Origin: Halobacteriales archaeon QH_7_69_31
GTDB lineage: Archaea; Halobacteriota; Halobacteria; Halobacteriales; Haloarculaceae
DNA length: 36,243 nucleotides
NCBI GenBank assembly: GCA_003021745.1
Contig: PXQY01000090.1
Span: 1 to 36,243, forward strand
Direction: 5' to 3'
Shown: positions 8,188-18,578 of the stretch, in pieces
How positions within the stretch are numbered: position 1 is the first letter of the stretch
Layout: every line of letters starts with the position of its first letter
Notes under the pieces: generated by a model
What the model was told of the DNA's origin: nothing
What the model saw: the letters and a program-made list of their open reading frames with translations, nothing else
The model's database searches: none
Translations under genes and position numbers: made by a program

Positions 8188-8967
8188 ATGCGCCGGTTCT
8201 CGGCCGACTACCTCCGGCGGACGCGCGATGGCATGTGGGCCGACGAGCGCGAGGCGCTCGCCGACATGGCGCTTCCGGCCTGCGACCGGATCCTCGACGT
8301 GGGGTGCGGCGAGGGCGCGCTGACCCGCGTCCTCCGGGAGGAGTGTCCGGGCGAGGTGGTCGGCTGCGATCGCGACGCCGCGCTCCTCGCGGAACTCGAC
8401 GGGCCGACCGTCCGGGGCGACGTCTTTCACCTGCCGTTCCGGGACGACGCCGTGGACCTCGCCGTCTGTCAAGCCCTGCTCGTCAACCTCCCCGAGCCCC
8501 GGCGGGCGGTGTGTGAATTCGCCCGCGTCGCCAGGGGCCGCGTCGCCTGCATCGAACCCGACAACGAGGCGGTGTCGGTCCGCTCGACGGTCGACGCCGA
8601 GAGCGCGCTCGCGACCCGCGCCCGGGAGCGCTACCTCGAGGGTGCCGATACCGACGTCGCGCTCGGCGACGACGCCGCCGGGCTGCTCCGGGCGGCGGGC
8701 CTCTCGAACGTCCGGACGACGCGGTACGACCGGACGCTCGTGGTAGAGCCGCCGTACAGCAAGTCGGAGGTCCAGGCGGTCGGGCGGAAGGCGTACGCGG
8801 ACGGTCTCAGGGCCCGGCGGGCGACGATGGCCGGCAGCGAGGAGGAACTGGATGCGCTCCGGAGCGAGTGGCGCTCGATGGGGCGGGAAGCCGCCAGACA
8901 GCTTCGCGCCGGCGAGTACCGCCGCGAGGAGACGGTACCGTTCTACGTCACACTCGGCGACATATGA
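8188..8967 (+). CDS. UbiE/Methyltransf_11-type SAM-dependent methyltransferase
   Basis: A 259-residue class I methyltransferase. Motif I is ILDVGCGEGALTRVL (about residues 33-47), followed by VVGCDRDAALLAEL (ribose-binding acidic residue) and VRGDVFHLPFRDDAVDLAVCQALLVNL, the methyltransf_11 signature before the post-motif strand RVACIEPDNEAVS. The C-terminal third is charged and helical and may form a lid. The substrate is unknown. It has its own promoter box. The last seven codons and stop are partly repeated directly downstream, in a 32-base imperfect tandem duplication. Confidence 0.85.
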   Translation: MRRFSADYLRRTRDGMWADEREALADMALPACDRILDVGCGEGALTRVLREECPGEVVGCDRDAALLAELDGPTVRGDVFHLPFRDDAVDLAVCQALLVNLPEPRRAVCEFARVARGRVACIEPDNEAVSVRSTVDAESALATRARERYLEGADTDVALGDDAAGLLRAAGLSNVRTTRYDRTLVVEPPYSKSEVQAVGRKAYADGLRARRATMAGSEEELDALRSEWRSMGREAARQLRAGEYRREETVPFYVTLGDI

Positions 8968-9010
8968 TGCAGCTCTAAGTCACCCTCGACGACAAGTGAC
9001 GCAACTCTAT
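8947..9010. repeat. Two-unit imperfect 32-bp duplication spanning the methyltransferase stop
   Basis: Units 8947-8978 (starting gtcacactcggcgaca) and 8979-9010 (starting gtcaccctcgacgaca) match at 25 of 32 positions. The second copy recreates V-T-L-D-D-K and a stop, echoing the real C-terminus V-T-L-G-D-I. The divergence suggests an old tandem duplication. Confidence 0.65.
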
Positions 9011-9041
9011 CACAAGAGACCGGATCAATACACGATCAACC

Positions 9042-9067
9042 GTTGTGCTGTAGAACAACAATTTTTT
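9042..9067 (+). terminator. Stem-loop plus T-run, candidate terminator for the methyltransferase gene
   Basis: GTTGT (9042-9046) and ACAAC (9055-9059) can pair around an 8-base loop, followed by a run of six T at 9062-9067. It sits in the 129-base convergent space between the methyltransferase stop and the oxidase stop, and is much more AT-rich than its surroundings. Confidence 0.5.
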
Positions 9068-9096
9068 CGTTGTGGTCAGACACAGCGGCCGGCGAT

Positions 9097-10281
9097 TTAT
9101 CGGGGTTCCAGCTCCGATTCGTGCCGGAGTGAGGACCGATCGAGGTCAGCGGCCGCGTCACGGCCGGCCAGCCCCATCGTGAGATCGAAGTCCGCGATGA
9201 GGTTCTCCAGCACGTGGTGGACGCCGTCGCGGCCGCCGAGCGCGAGGCCGTAGACGAACGGGCGGCCGAGGAGGCAGACGTCGGCCCCGAGCGACAGTGC
9301 CTTGTATACGTCCGAACCCCGACGGATGCCGGAGTCGAACGTGACGGTGGCCTCCTCGCCGACTTCCTCGACGACGTCCGGCAGCGCCTCGAGTGCGGTG
9401 ATGGAGCCGTCGACCTGGCGGCCGCCGTGGGTGGAGACGCCGACGCCGTCGGCGCCATGCTCGAGGGCCAGCCGGGCGTCCTCGGGGTGGAGCACGCCCT
9501 TGATGAGCACGGGGAGGTCGGTGTGTTCGACGACGAATTCGAGGTCGTCCCACCGCAGGGAGGAGTCGCCGAAAATGTCGAGAAAGTGGTCGACGGCGGC
9601 CCGGGTGTCGTCCTCGGGCGGGGCGTCGAGGGCGTCACGGAATGCGGGGTCGGAGAAGTAGTTCGCGACCCCGTGGCCCTCGAGGAACGGGTAGTAGCCC
9701 TGGTCGATCAGTCGTTCGCGCCACCCGAGCGTCGGGGCGTCGACGGTAATGACGATGGCATCGTAGCCTGCCGCCTCGGCGCGGTCGAGGAACGATCGGG
9801 CGATGGCCGGGTCGCTGGACCAGTAGAACTGGAACCACTTCGGGGTGTCACCCAGCTCATCGGCCACGTCTTCCAGTGTGGTCGAGGACAACGACGAGAG
9901 GATGAAGGGGACCTCGGTGTCGGCGCAGGCGGCGGCGGTGGCGAGTTCGCCGTCCTCGTGGACGAGCCCTTGGACGCCGAGCGGGGTCACCATCACGGGG
10001 TAGGGGAGGGCCTGGCCGAACGCTTCGACTTCGAGGTCCCGGTCGGCGACGCCCTGAAGCATCCGTGGCACGATGCGCCACGCGGAGAAGTCCTGCTCGG
10101 TGCGGAACGTCTCCTCGGCGCCGGCGCCGCCGTGGACGTACGCGCGGGCCTGCTCGCTCATCGCCTCGTGGGCGCGCTCCCGGAGGTCCTCGTAGCGGAC
10201 CGGGAACTCGGGCGCCTCGCCGTCGAACATCCCGTCGCGGTACACGCGGTGTAGGGTCCGGGTGCCGAACTGCTCGGGCAT
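9097..10281 (-). CDS. FMN-dependent alpha-hydroxy-acid oxidase/dehydrogenase (lactate monooxygenase-like)
   Basis: A 394-residue TIM-barrel flavoenzyme of the glycolate oxidase / lactate dehydrogenase / lactate 2-monooxygenase family, which oxidises L-2-hydroxy acids to 2-oxo acids with FMN. Seen in order: VMVTPLGVQGLVHEDGE near the FMN site, FILSSLSSTTLEDV, WFQFYWSSDPAIARSFLDRA, VLIKGVLHPEDARLALEHGA, GVSTHGGRQVDGS with the catalytic His-Arg pair, and FDSGIRRGSDVYKALSLGAD with LLGRPFVYGLA for phosphate binding. The true substrate is not determinable. The ATG at 10281 is preferred: the track start at 10572 would add 97 residues encoded by a minisatellite. It is divergent from acs. Confidence 0.88.
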   Translation of the reverse strand: MPEQFGTRTLHRVYRDGMFDGEAPEFPVRYEDLRERAHEAMSEQARAYVHGGAGAEETFRTEQDFSAWRIVPRMLQGVADRDLEVEAFGQALPYPVMVTPLGVQGLVHEDGELATAAACADTEVPFILSSLSSTTLEDVADELGDTPKWFQFYWSSDPAIARSFLDRAEAAGYDAIVITVDAPTLGWRERLIDQGYYPFLEGHGVANYFSDPAFRDALDAPPEDDTRAAVDHFLDIFGDSSLRWDDLEFVVEHTDLPVLIKGVLHPEDARLALEHGADGVGVSTHGGRQVDGSITALEALPDVVEEVGEEATVTFDSGIRRGSDVYKALSLGADVCLLGRPFVYGLALGGRDGVHHVLENLIADFDLTMGLAGRDAAADLDRSSLRHESELEPR

Positions 10282-10380
10282 GCCCGGGGTGTCGGCGCGG
10301 GCCCGCTTAGCGTTGTGGGACACCGCCGCGGCAGGGATCGAGTTGCGCCAGGTCCAGTCTGGCGAGTGCGACGGCGTCCG

Positions 10381-10508
10381 GTCGTGGGGCGACGCCTCTT
10401 CGGCCGTCCGTGGTCGTGGGGCGAGGCCTCCTCGGCCGCCCGTGGTCGTGGGGCGAGGCCTCCTCGGCCGACCATGATCGTGGGGCGAGGCCTCCTCGGC
10501 CGCCCGTC
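10381..10508. repeat. Four-unit 32-bp minisatellite in the intergenic region
   Basis: Units at 10381-10412, 10413-10444, 10445-10476 and 10477-10508 share the core gtcgtggggcgaggcctcct followed by cggccg. Unit 1 differs at a few sites, units 2-4 at one to three. There are no spacers. Because 32 is not a multiple of 3, all frames through the array are open and repetitive, which produces long spurious ORFs on both strands. The core contains the interrupted palindrome GGCCtcctcGGCC. Confidence 0.9.
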
Positions 10509-10633
10509 CGCGAGTCGCTCCACCGGTCGCGGTGCACCGGTCCCGTGCACGGGCGACCGACCGGCCACCCACCGGAAACGAGCCGGTCGCCGTCCGGACG
10601 ATTGGTCGGATACCCGAGGTGTAGGTTCCCCGC

Positions 10634-10639
10634 TTAATA
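10634..10639 (+). promoter_or_regulatory. TATA-like box for acetyl-CoA synthetase
   Basis: TTAATA lies 25-30 bases before the ATG at 10664 in an otherwise GC-rich stretch. Confidence 0.5.
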
Positions 10640-10663
10640 GCCCGGGACCCGACGGACCACGGG

Positions 10664-12637
<1,974 letters not shown>

Positions 12638-12772
12638 TACCGGGGGACGGACGACCGCCATCTATCGAACCGGTGACCGCGGTACCGGTCCAGAAACCCA
12701 CGGAGTCACGCCGGCACGGGCGACCCGCAGCGACGCGCGGAAATCGGGCCATCGATCGACCGATCGACCGCC

Positions 12773-12778
12773 TTTATA
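12773..12778 (+). promoter_or_regulatory. TATA-like box for the DUF5518 gene
   Basis: TTTATA lies 25-30 bases before the ATG at 12803. It follows a short repeated atcgatcgaccgatcgaccg tract at about 12751-12770. Confidence 0.55.
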
Positions 12779-12802
12779 TGGACTCCGCTTGCAGCCCCGT
12801 GC

Positions 12803-13177
12803 ATGGCCGAAGGTGACACCCTCCTCAACGCCGTCGTCGGTGGCATCGCGTCGATCGTCCTCTCCTTTATCCCCCTCTCGCCCGTCCTGGGCGGCGCCAT
12901 CGCCGACTACCTCGAGGGCGGCGACCGGAGTACCGGCCTGCGCATCGGCGTCTACGCCGGCATCGTCGCGGCGATCCCGCTCGCGCTCTTCCTGGTCGCG
13001 GCCATCGCCATCTTCGGATCCGTCCTGGCGATAGGGCCAGGCGATGGCGGAGGTGCCACGATCCTGGTCGTCTTCGTCGTCGTGCTCGTATTTATGGCCC
13101 TCTACACCGTCGGCCTCAGCGCCTTCGGCGGCTGGCTCGGCAACTACGTCAGGTACGACACGGACCTGTTCGAGTGA
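12803..13177 (+). CDS. DUF5518-type small membrane protein
   Basis: A 124-residue protein with four predicted membrane segments: NAVVGGIASIVLSFIPLSPV, a second around IGVYAGIVAAIPLALFLVAA, a third within ILVVFVVVLVFMALYTVGL, and a glycine-rich GGWLGNYVRYD at the end. The pattern of a poorly charged hydrophobic protein with ggAIADYLEGGD after the first hairpin is what I associate with the haloarchaeal DUF5518 family, whose function is not known. It has its own strong TATA-like box and no operon partner. It converges on the broken cobO. Confidence 0.7.
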   Translation: MAEGDTLLNAVVGGIASIVLSFIPLSPVLGGAIADYLEGGDRSTGLRIGVYAGIVAAIPLALFLVAAIAIFGSVLAIGPGDGGGATILVVFVVVLVFMALYTVGLSAFGGWLGNYVRYDTDLFE

Positions 13178-13277
13178 GCGTCGGGAAGAGCGGCGGGGAA
13201 GGAGCGTGCGGCCCCATCCTCCGGGCGGCTCTCGGAGGGGGCCCGGTAAGGGTTTTGTGCCCCGGTCCGTCAGGCGT

Positions 13278-13291
13278 CAGACGGCCGTCTG
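13278..13291. terminator. 14-bp perfect palindrome between convergent genes
   Basis: CAGACGGCCGTCTG is a perfect palindrome with gccggcggttttcg after it, in the space between the DUF5518 stop and the cobO stop. It could end either transcript, but a palindrome with no loop makes a poor hairpin, so this is a weak call. Confidence 0.25.
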
Positions 13292-13458
13292 CCGGCGGTT
13301 TTCGACCACTCCAGTTCAGTACTCGGTCCCCGTTCGCGCCCCCTGACCCGCGTCGATCGGGTGGGTCTCCTTCCGGACGTTCGTCACGAGGTCGGCGTGG
13401 TCGGCGAGGTAATCGGGCCGCTCGTGGCCGCGGGGGAGCACAACCTCGAGGTCGGCCG

Positions 13459-13548
13459 GCGCGGCCGCGAGGAGGTCCCGGACGTTGCCGGGGTCGACAA
13501 GCCCCCGTTCGGCGGCGTATAGCACCTCGTCGAGGACGAGCATGTGGA
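13459..13548. repeat. 90-bp direct repeat within cobO, second copy
   Basis: Matches 13637-13726 at 86 of 90 positions (gcgcggcNgcgaggaggtcc to cgaggacgagcatgtgga). It encodes the LVLDEVLYAAERGLVDPG region of CobO. Confidence 0.9.
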
Positions 13549-13630
13549 ACGGAGTGAGCCGTGAGCAAGCGAGCGCCGCCGGATGGGCGAGCGGGAGGAG
13601 TGACCAGCGGGAGCGACGACACGCGAGCCG
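13547..13630 (+). repeat. Interspersed repeat element, copy 1 (inside cobO)
   Basis: Begins gaacggagtgag and ends with a 46-bp core (13585-13630, gggcgagcgggaggagtgac to acgacacgcgagccg) that recurs at 33639-33684 with one mismatch. It fills the interval between the two 90-bp cobO repeats and carries no gene. Confidence 0.8.
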
Positions 13631-13636
13631 GGCGGC

Positions 13637-13726
13637 GCGCGGCAGCGAGGAGGTCCCGGACGTCGCCGGGGTCGACTAGCCCCCGTTCGGCGGCGTACAG
13701 CACCTCGTCGAGGACGAGCATGTGGA
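13637..13726. repeat. 90-bp direct repeat within cobO, first copy
   Basis: Partner of 13459-13548; the four differences are at scattered positions. Confidence 0.9.
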
Positions 13727-14267
13727 CGCCGTCTTCCGGGTCGGCGTCCAGCGCGAACGGCGTGGTGAGGTCGGCCGCCGCGGCGGCGTCCACGAGGTCG
13801 CGGGCCCGGTCGAGCCCGGCCGCCGCCTCCGCGGCGTGGTCGCGCTCGTCGGTCCCGTCGGCCATCGCGTGCCAGCCGTAGTGGCCCCGGTTCTCGTAGC
13901 TCAGCCCCGGCATCGCGGCGATGGCGTTGTACTCCCCGCGGACGTCCTCGACGCTACCGGCGCCGCCCTTCATGAACTGTAATGCGTGGACGCGGTAGCC
14001 GTGGCCCGCCGCCCGGAACGCCATCCCCAGTGCCGCCGTCGTCATACCCTTCCCGTCGCCCCACCACACCTGTGTCGGGCCGAAATCGGGCGGCGCCGCG
14101 GGCGTGATTTCCATGGCCCCACCAAGGGCGAGCACGACCAAAGGTGCTGGCACTGACCCGCGACGGCCTCCGATCGCCGGTTCGGAATCCCGGACGAACG
14201 CCGACCGAGTACCTTCTTCATTCGTAGATGTGAGGACCGCGTCGGTGTCGATCCTCGCGGCGTGGGG

Positions 14268-15752
14268 CTAGAGGTAGCCGAGCCGCTCGAGCCGGCGCTC
14301 GGTCTCGGCGCTCATCCCGACGGTGGCCTCCGGGTCGACCGCGGCCCGGTCGAGGCCGTCCCGCCACGCCGTCAGCCGTTCGCGGAGCCGCCGCGTCCGC
14401 TCGGGGCGGTCGGCCGACCGGTCCCGCCGCTCGCCGGGCGGCCGCCGGACGTCGTACAGCGACTCGCTGCCGTCGGACCCGCGGACGTACTTGTACTCGC
14501 CGGTCCGGATGGCCCGCAGCGACCGGTCGTACCGCCGGACGTGCTCGGGGAGGTCGCCGAACCGTTCCTCGAGTCGCGCCATGGAGGGCTGGGGGGCGAC
14601 GTACTCCGCGAAGACGGCCTCGCGGGGCTCGGCGTCGGCGTCGGGGTGGAACGACCGCCCCTGGCTCTGCTCGCGGAGCCGGGCGTCCTCGACGCCGGTC
14701 GCGTCGAGCAGCGTCGTCGGCAGGTCCGACAGCTGGACGAGCCGGTCGGTGGTGGGCCCGCCGGTGTAGGCCCCGCCGTGGACGACGAGCGGGACGTGGA
14801 GGACCGTGTCGTGGAGGTTGTACTGGTGGCCGAGGAAGCCGTGGTCGCCGACGTTCTCGCCGTGGTCGCCGAGGACGACGAGCAGGGTGTCGTCCCACTC
14901 GCCGGCGGCCCGGAGCGCCGCCCGGAGGCGGTCGAGCTGGCGGTCGACGTAGGCGAGTTCGCCGCGGTAGAGGGCGGCCAGGAGCCGGCAGTCGCGCTCG
15001 GTCAGCTCGTAGGCGCCGACGTCGTAGGCCCGCGGCTCCTGCCGGACCGACCGCGCCTCCTCGTAGCTCGCGTCCGCCGGGAGGAACGGCGCCGCACACT
15101 CCCGCGGCGGCCGGTACTCGACGTGTGGCTCGATGAGGTTCACGAAGAGTAAGAAGGGCCGGTCGTCGTCCCGGTCTCCCAGCCAGCCCGCGATCCTATC
15201 GGTCGTCCGCGCGGCGCCGTCGTCGCCGGACGGCTGGAGCAGCTCGCTGTAGGCGAGGTTGACCGCGTTGACGAACGGGTTGCCGTCGAGGAGGGAGTCG
15301 GCCACCTGCCCGAGCTGCTCGGTCCGTTCTCGGGCCCGGCGGACGGCGCCCATGTCCGTATCGGACTGCCAGTACTGCCAGCCCTTCCAGAACGTCTCGA
15401 AGCCGCGGGCGAACCCGAACTCCCCGGTGATCCAGGTGTTGTTGGTGACGCCGATGGTCTCGTACCCCGAATCCACGAACGACTCCGCCAGGAGGCGGTG
15501 GCCCGCGCCGAGGGAGGTGTGGTCGCCGTGGGCGCCGTGGGTCGACGGGTAGGTGCCGGTGAAGAGGGAGGCGTGGGAGGGGAGCGTCCAGGGAGCGGTG
15601 GCGAAGGCGCGTCGGTAGGCGGTGCCGTCTGCGGCCAGCGCCGAGAGCGTCGGCATCGTCTCCGGTCCGGGCGGGCCGGCGTCCCGTCCGACCGGCGTAT
15701 CTAGTGCACGAGCCGTATCGAGGACCACGAGTGCGACGTTGGGGGATGGCAT
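14268..15752 (-). CDS. Sulfatase-like hydrolase (alkaline phosphatase superfamily) with Thr at the nucleophile position
   Basis: A 494-residue protein of the sulfatase / alkaline phosphatase superfamily. The N-terminal metal site is NVALVVLDTARALD, and the nucleophile region is FATAPWTLPSHASLFTGTYP. Later come FVNLIEPHVEYRPP, VVLGDHGENVGDHGFLGHQY (metal-binding Asp-His) and VPLVVHGG. In true sulfatases the nucleophile is Cys or Ser in C/S-x-P-x-R, matured to formylglycine; here the aligned residues are T56-L-P-S-H, so neither the Cys/Ser nor the Arg is present. The enzyme may be a phosphoesterase-like or non-sulfatase member. The ATG at 15752 is preferred over 15830, whose extra residues are not family-like. 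It is divergent from the otsAB cluster. Confidence 0.85.
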   Translation of the reverse strand: MPSPNVALVVLDTARALDTPVGRDAGPPGPETMPTLSALAADGTAYRRAFATAPWTLPSHASLFTGTYPSTHGAHGDHTSLGAGHRLLAESFVDSGYETIGVTNNTWITGEFGFARGFETFWKGWQYWQSDTDMGAVRRARERTEQLGQVADSLLDGNPFVNAVNLAYSELLQPSGDDGAARTTDRIAGWLGDRDDDRPFLLFVNLIEPHVEYRPPRECAAPFLPADASYEEARSVRQEPRAYDVGAYELTERDCRLLAALYRGELAYVDRQLDRLRAALRAAGEWDDTLLVVLGDHGENVGDHGFLGHQYNLHDTVLHVPLVVHGGAYTGGPTTDRLVQLSDLPTTLLDATGVEDARLREQSQGRSFHPDADAEPREAVFAEYVAPQPSMARLEERFGDLPEHVRRYDRSLRAIRTGEYKYVRGSDGSESLYDVRRPPGERRDRSADRPERTRRLRERLTAWRDGLDRAAVDPEATVGMSAETERRLERLGYL

Positions 15753-15973
15753 GATGGGTGGTGGCCGGCGCCACGCGCCGGCGGCGCGCGGTGTCGGCGT
15801 GCACCGCGGTAGGTCGCGGGGACTCAGCAAGGGCTATCTGCTTGCATGCACAGTCGCTCGGAGATTCCGGCGTCCCGGTCGCCGGAGTTCGCCCTGTTCC
15901 GGCGTCGACGACCGGTATCTCGTCGGGACGACGAGCCCGGTGACTGCCTCGGTTGCGAACGCAGGCCCAAATA

Positions 15974-15979
15974 TTTTTA
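15974..15979 (+). promoter_or_regulatory. TATA-like box for otsAB
   Basis: TTTTTA (within aatatttttaccc) lies 29-34 bases before the ATG at 16008 and is a marked AT-rich island. It supports the 16008 start. Confidence 0.55.
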
Positions 15980-16007
15980 CCCGTATCTTCGTAACGACGA
16001 AATCCCA

Positions 16008-17549
16008 ATGTCGCGTCCACTCCTGGACGAGGACCCCGACGTCGGTCCCATCACGACGGACCTCCACGTCGTCTCGAACAGGGAACCGTACCGGCACGAG
16101 TACGGCGGGGCGGCAACTGACGGGATGGGGGTGGACGGCACCGGGGCGACGGATGGGCGCGAGGGAGACGTCGTCGTGGACCGGCCGGTCGGCGGGCTCA
16201 CCGCGGGTCTCGACCCGGTCATGCGGCGGCTCGGGGGGACCTGGATCGCGTGGGGTGACGGCGAGGCCGACTTCGCCGTCAGCGACGACGACAACCGCGT
16301 CGCGGTCCCGCCGGAAAATCCCCAGTACACCCTCCAACGCATCCCGCTTTCCGACGAGGAGGTCGACGGTTACTACGAGGGCTATGCGAACCGGACGCTG
16401 TGGCCGCTGTGTCACGCCCAGATGGGCAACGTCGAGTTCCGCGCCGACGACTGGGAGACCTACAGGACGGTCAACCGGAAGTTCGCCGCCGTGACGGCCG
16501 ATAGCGTCGACGACTCGTCGACCGTCTGGTTCCAGGACTACCACTTCGCGCTGGCACCCCGGTACGTGCGCGCCGAGACGGACGCGTTACTGATGCAGTT
16601 CTGGCACGTTCCGTGGCCGGCCGCGGAGGTCTTCAGGACCGCACCCAACGGCGAGGCGCTGTTGAAGGGGCTGTTGGCCAACGACCTCCTCGGCTTCCAC
16701 GTGCCGTGGTACTGCTCGAACTTCCTGGAGTGCGTCGAGGAGTTCCTCGAGGAGGCCATCGTCGACTGGGCCGAGGGCCGCGTCCACTACGGCGACCGAC
16801 CCACACGGGTCGAGTCCTTCCCGCTCGCGGTCGAAGCGGCGGAGATCAGGGAGCTGGCGGAGGCGGGTGCCGACGACGACGCGAGCGGTCGGTTCCGCGC
16901 CGACCACGGCATCGATCCCGACCGGCGGCTGGTGCTCGGGGTGGACCGGCTCGACTACACCAAGGGCATCCCCGAGCGGCTCGCCGCGCTGGAGCACCTC
17001 TGGGAGACGCGGCCGGCGTTCCGCGGCGCGTTCACCTACGTCCAGAAGGGCCGGGAGAGCCGCCAGGGCATCGACGCCTACCGGGAGCTGCAGGCGACCA
17101 TCGACGACGCCGTCGCACGCCTCAACGACCGGTTCGGCACCGACGGGTGGCAGCCGGTCGTCGCGACCACCGACCACCTGCCGCCCGCACAGCTGTACGG
17201 GCTCTACCGGGACGCGGACGTGGCGCTCCTGACGCCGTTGCGCGACGGGATGAACCTCGTCGCCAAGGAGTACGTCGCCGCCCAGGCCGACGACGACGCG
17301 GCGCTCGTGTTGAGCGAGTTCGCCGGCGCCTACCGCCAGCTGGGCGAGGACGCCATCGGGGTCAATCCCCGGAACACGCCGGAGACGGCGGCGGCGATCG
17401 CGCGTGGCCTCGAGATGGACGAGGGGGAGCGCCGGGTCCGCATGCGGCGGCTCAGAGACCAGGTCGCCGGCGAGACCGTCGACGGGTGGATCGAGTCGGT
17501 CATGGACGCCGCGGCGGCGGTCGCGGGCCGGCGGAGGCGGGCGCGGTGA
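16008..17549 (+). CDS. otsA: Alpha,alpha-trehalose-phosphate synthase (GT20)
   Basis: A 513-residue glycosyltransferase that makes trehalose-6-phosphate from an NDP-glucose and glucose-6-phosphate; trehalose is an osmoprotectant in some haloarchaea. GT20 landmarks: [100 protein letters not shown] and [14 protein letters not shown]. The track ORF from 15846 adds 54 residues read from the promoter region, so ATG 16008 is chosen. The stop overlaps the otsB start (GTGA), so the two are translationally coupled. Confidence 0.95.
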   Translation: MSRPLLDEDPDVGPITTDLHVVSNREPYRHEYGGAATDGMGVDGTGATDGREGDVVVDRPVGGLTAGLDPVMRRLGGTWIAWGDGEADFAVSDDDNRVAVPPENPQYTLQRIPLSDEEVDGYYEGYANRTLWPLCHAQMGNVEFRADDWETYRTVNRKFAAVTADSVDDSSTVWFQDYHFALAPRYVRAETDALLMQFWHVPWPAAEVFRTAPNGEALLKGLLANDLLGFHVPWYCSNFLECVEEFLEEAIVDWAEGRVHYGDRPTRVESFPLAVEAAEIRELAEAGADDDASGRFRADHGIDPDRRLVLGVDRLDYTKGIPERLAALEHLWETRPAFRGAFTYVQKGRESRQGIDAYRELQATIDDAVARLNDRFGTDGWQPVVATTDHLPPAQLYGLYRDADVALLTPLRDGMNLVAKEYVAAQADDDAALVLSEFAGAYRQLGEDAIGVNPRNTPETAAAIARGLEMDEGERRVRMRRLRDQVAGETVDGWIESVMDAAAAVAGRRRRAR

Positions 17550-18451
17550 GCCCGGACCCGACCGGCGAGTCGCCGTCCCTGGACCGGGCTTCGGACGGCG
17601 CGCGGAGCGGGGGCCGCCCGGGCCTGACGCCGTGGGGGAACCGGGCCTCCGACGAGGCGCCGGCGCTTCTGGGTAACTGGCTGTCGATGGTCGAGGGACG
17701 GCTCTCGCGCTGTTGGCACCTGACGCTGTGTCTCGACTTCGACGGCACGCTCGCGCCCATCGTGGCTGACCCGGAGGCGGCAGCCATGCCGGCCGACGTC
17801 GAGCGGGCCCTCCGGGCGCTGGCCGACCGGCCCCGCGTCGACCCCGCCGTCGTCAGCGGCCGGGCGCTGTCGGACCTCCGGGAGCGCATCGACCCGGACG
17901 TGACCCTCGCCGGCAACCACGGCCTCGAGATAGCCCGCGGGGACTCGGAGTGGGTCCACCCGGGCGCCGCCGAGCGGCGCGAGGCGCTCGAACGCGCTAT
18001 GGCGGACGTGGCCGAGCGCCTCGCGTCCTATCCGGACTGTCGGGTGGCGGACAAGGGCGCGACCGCGACGGTCCACCACCGCGGTGCCGACGCCGGCCAC
18101 GCGACCGTCCGGGCCGCCGTCGACGCCGCCGTCGCCGACGAGCCGGGCCTCGTCGCCACCGACGGTCGGAAGGTCGTGGAGGTGCGGCCGGACGTCGACC
18201 ACGACAAGGGCGATGCGGTCCGCGAACTCGTCGACGATCGGCAGTCCGAGGCCGCGGTGTACGTCGGGGACGACGTCACCGACGAGGACGCCTTCGCGGC
18301 GCTCGACGAGCTCGCCTGTGAGAGCATGGGCGTCCTCGTCGGCCGTCGGCGCTCGGCCGCCGACTACCGCGTCCACGACGTCGACGGCGTCCGTGCGTTC
18401 CTCGAGTGGCTCGACGACGCGGCGGTGCCCGCGACCGGCGGCGGCCGGTAG
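17546..18451 (+). CDS. otsB: Trehalose-6-phosphate phosphatase
   Basis: A 301-residue HAD-family phosphatase that removes phosphate from trehalose-6-phosphate, the second step after OtsA. HAD motif I is LCLDFDGTLAPIV (about residue 65). PAVVSGRALSDLRERI, LAGNHGLEIARG and VEVRPDVDHDKGDAV are trehalose-phosphatase landmarks, and motif IV is VYVGDDVTDEDAFAAL. The likely start is the GTG at 17546, which overlaps the otsA stop; an internal ATG at 17687 just before the catalytic domain is an alternative, since the first about 45 residues are low-complexity. Same operon as otsA. Confidence 0.94.
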   Translation: MSPDPTGESPSLDRASDGARSGGRPGLTPWGNRASDEAPALLGNWLSMVEGRLSRCWHLTLCLDFDGTLAPIVADPEAAAMPADVERALRALADRPRVDPAVVSGRALSDLRERIDPDVTLAGNHGLEIARGDSEWVHPGAAERREALERAMADVAERLASYPDCRVADKGATATVHHRGADAGHATVRAAVDAAVADEPGLVATDGRKVVEVRPDVDHDKGDAVRELVDDRQSEAAVYVGDDVTDEDAFAALDELACESMGVLVGRRRSAADYRVHDVDGVRAFLEWLDDAAVPATGGGR

Positions 18452-18578
18452 CGGTACCGCGCGGCCGTCGGGCGACCGCGACCACGGGTGTCCGTCCTGT
18501 CGGCCGGCCGCCGGCGGTCAGTCACGACGACGGACGGCGTCTGCCGGCCGAATCCGGGGATCGAGCACGTGCACCCAA

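Larger units (their letters stand above)
13316..14114 (-). pseudogene. cobO: Cob(I)yrinic acid a,c-diamide adenosyltransferase, split by a 178-bp duplication/insertion
   Basis: The N-terminal part (from the ATG at 14114) reads TQVWWGDGKGMTTAALGMAF with the family P-loop, then LQFMKGGAGSVEDVRGEYNA and HMLVLDEVLYAAERGLVDPG, as in haloarchaeal CobO/BtuR, which adenosylates the corrin cobalt. At 13637-13726 a 90-bp segment ends; 88 unrelated bases follow, then a second copy of the 90 bp at 13459-13548 in another frame. The C-terminal part (YLADHADLVTNVRKETHPID to the stop at 13316) is readable only after this second copy. Removing 178 bp gives exactly 207 codons. The track ORF 13149-14153 runs out of frame after the insert. 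As it stands, no single ORF encodes the enzyme; the 75-residue ORF 13316-13543 could be made separately. Confidence 0.85.

Noticed and set aside
10381-10508. CRISPR-like periodic repeat
   Set aside because: Units of 32 bp abut directly with no spacers; this is a minisatellite, and no cas genes are nearby.
9097-10572. 491-residue version of the FMN oxidase
   Set aside because: The extra N-terminal 97 residues are encoded by the minisatellite and lack family similarity; ATG 10281 fits the family.
13149-13636. C-terminal half of the 334-residue track ORF for cobO
   Set aside because: After the insertion it reads the second 90-bp copy and the cobO tail out of frame; arginine-rich and meaningless.
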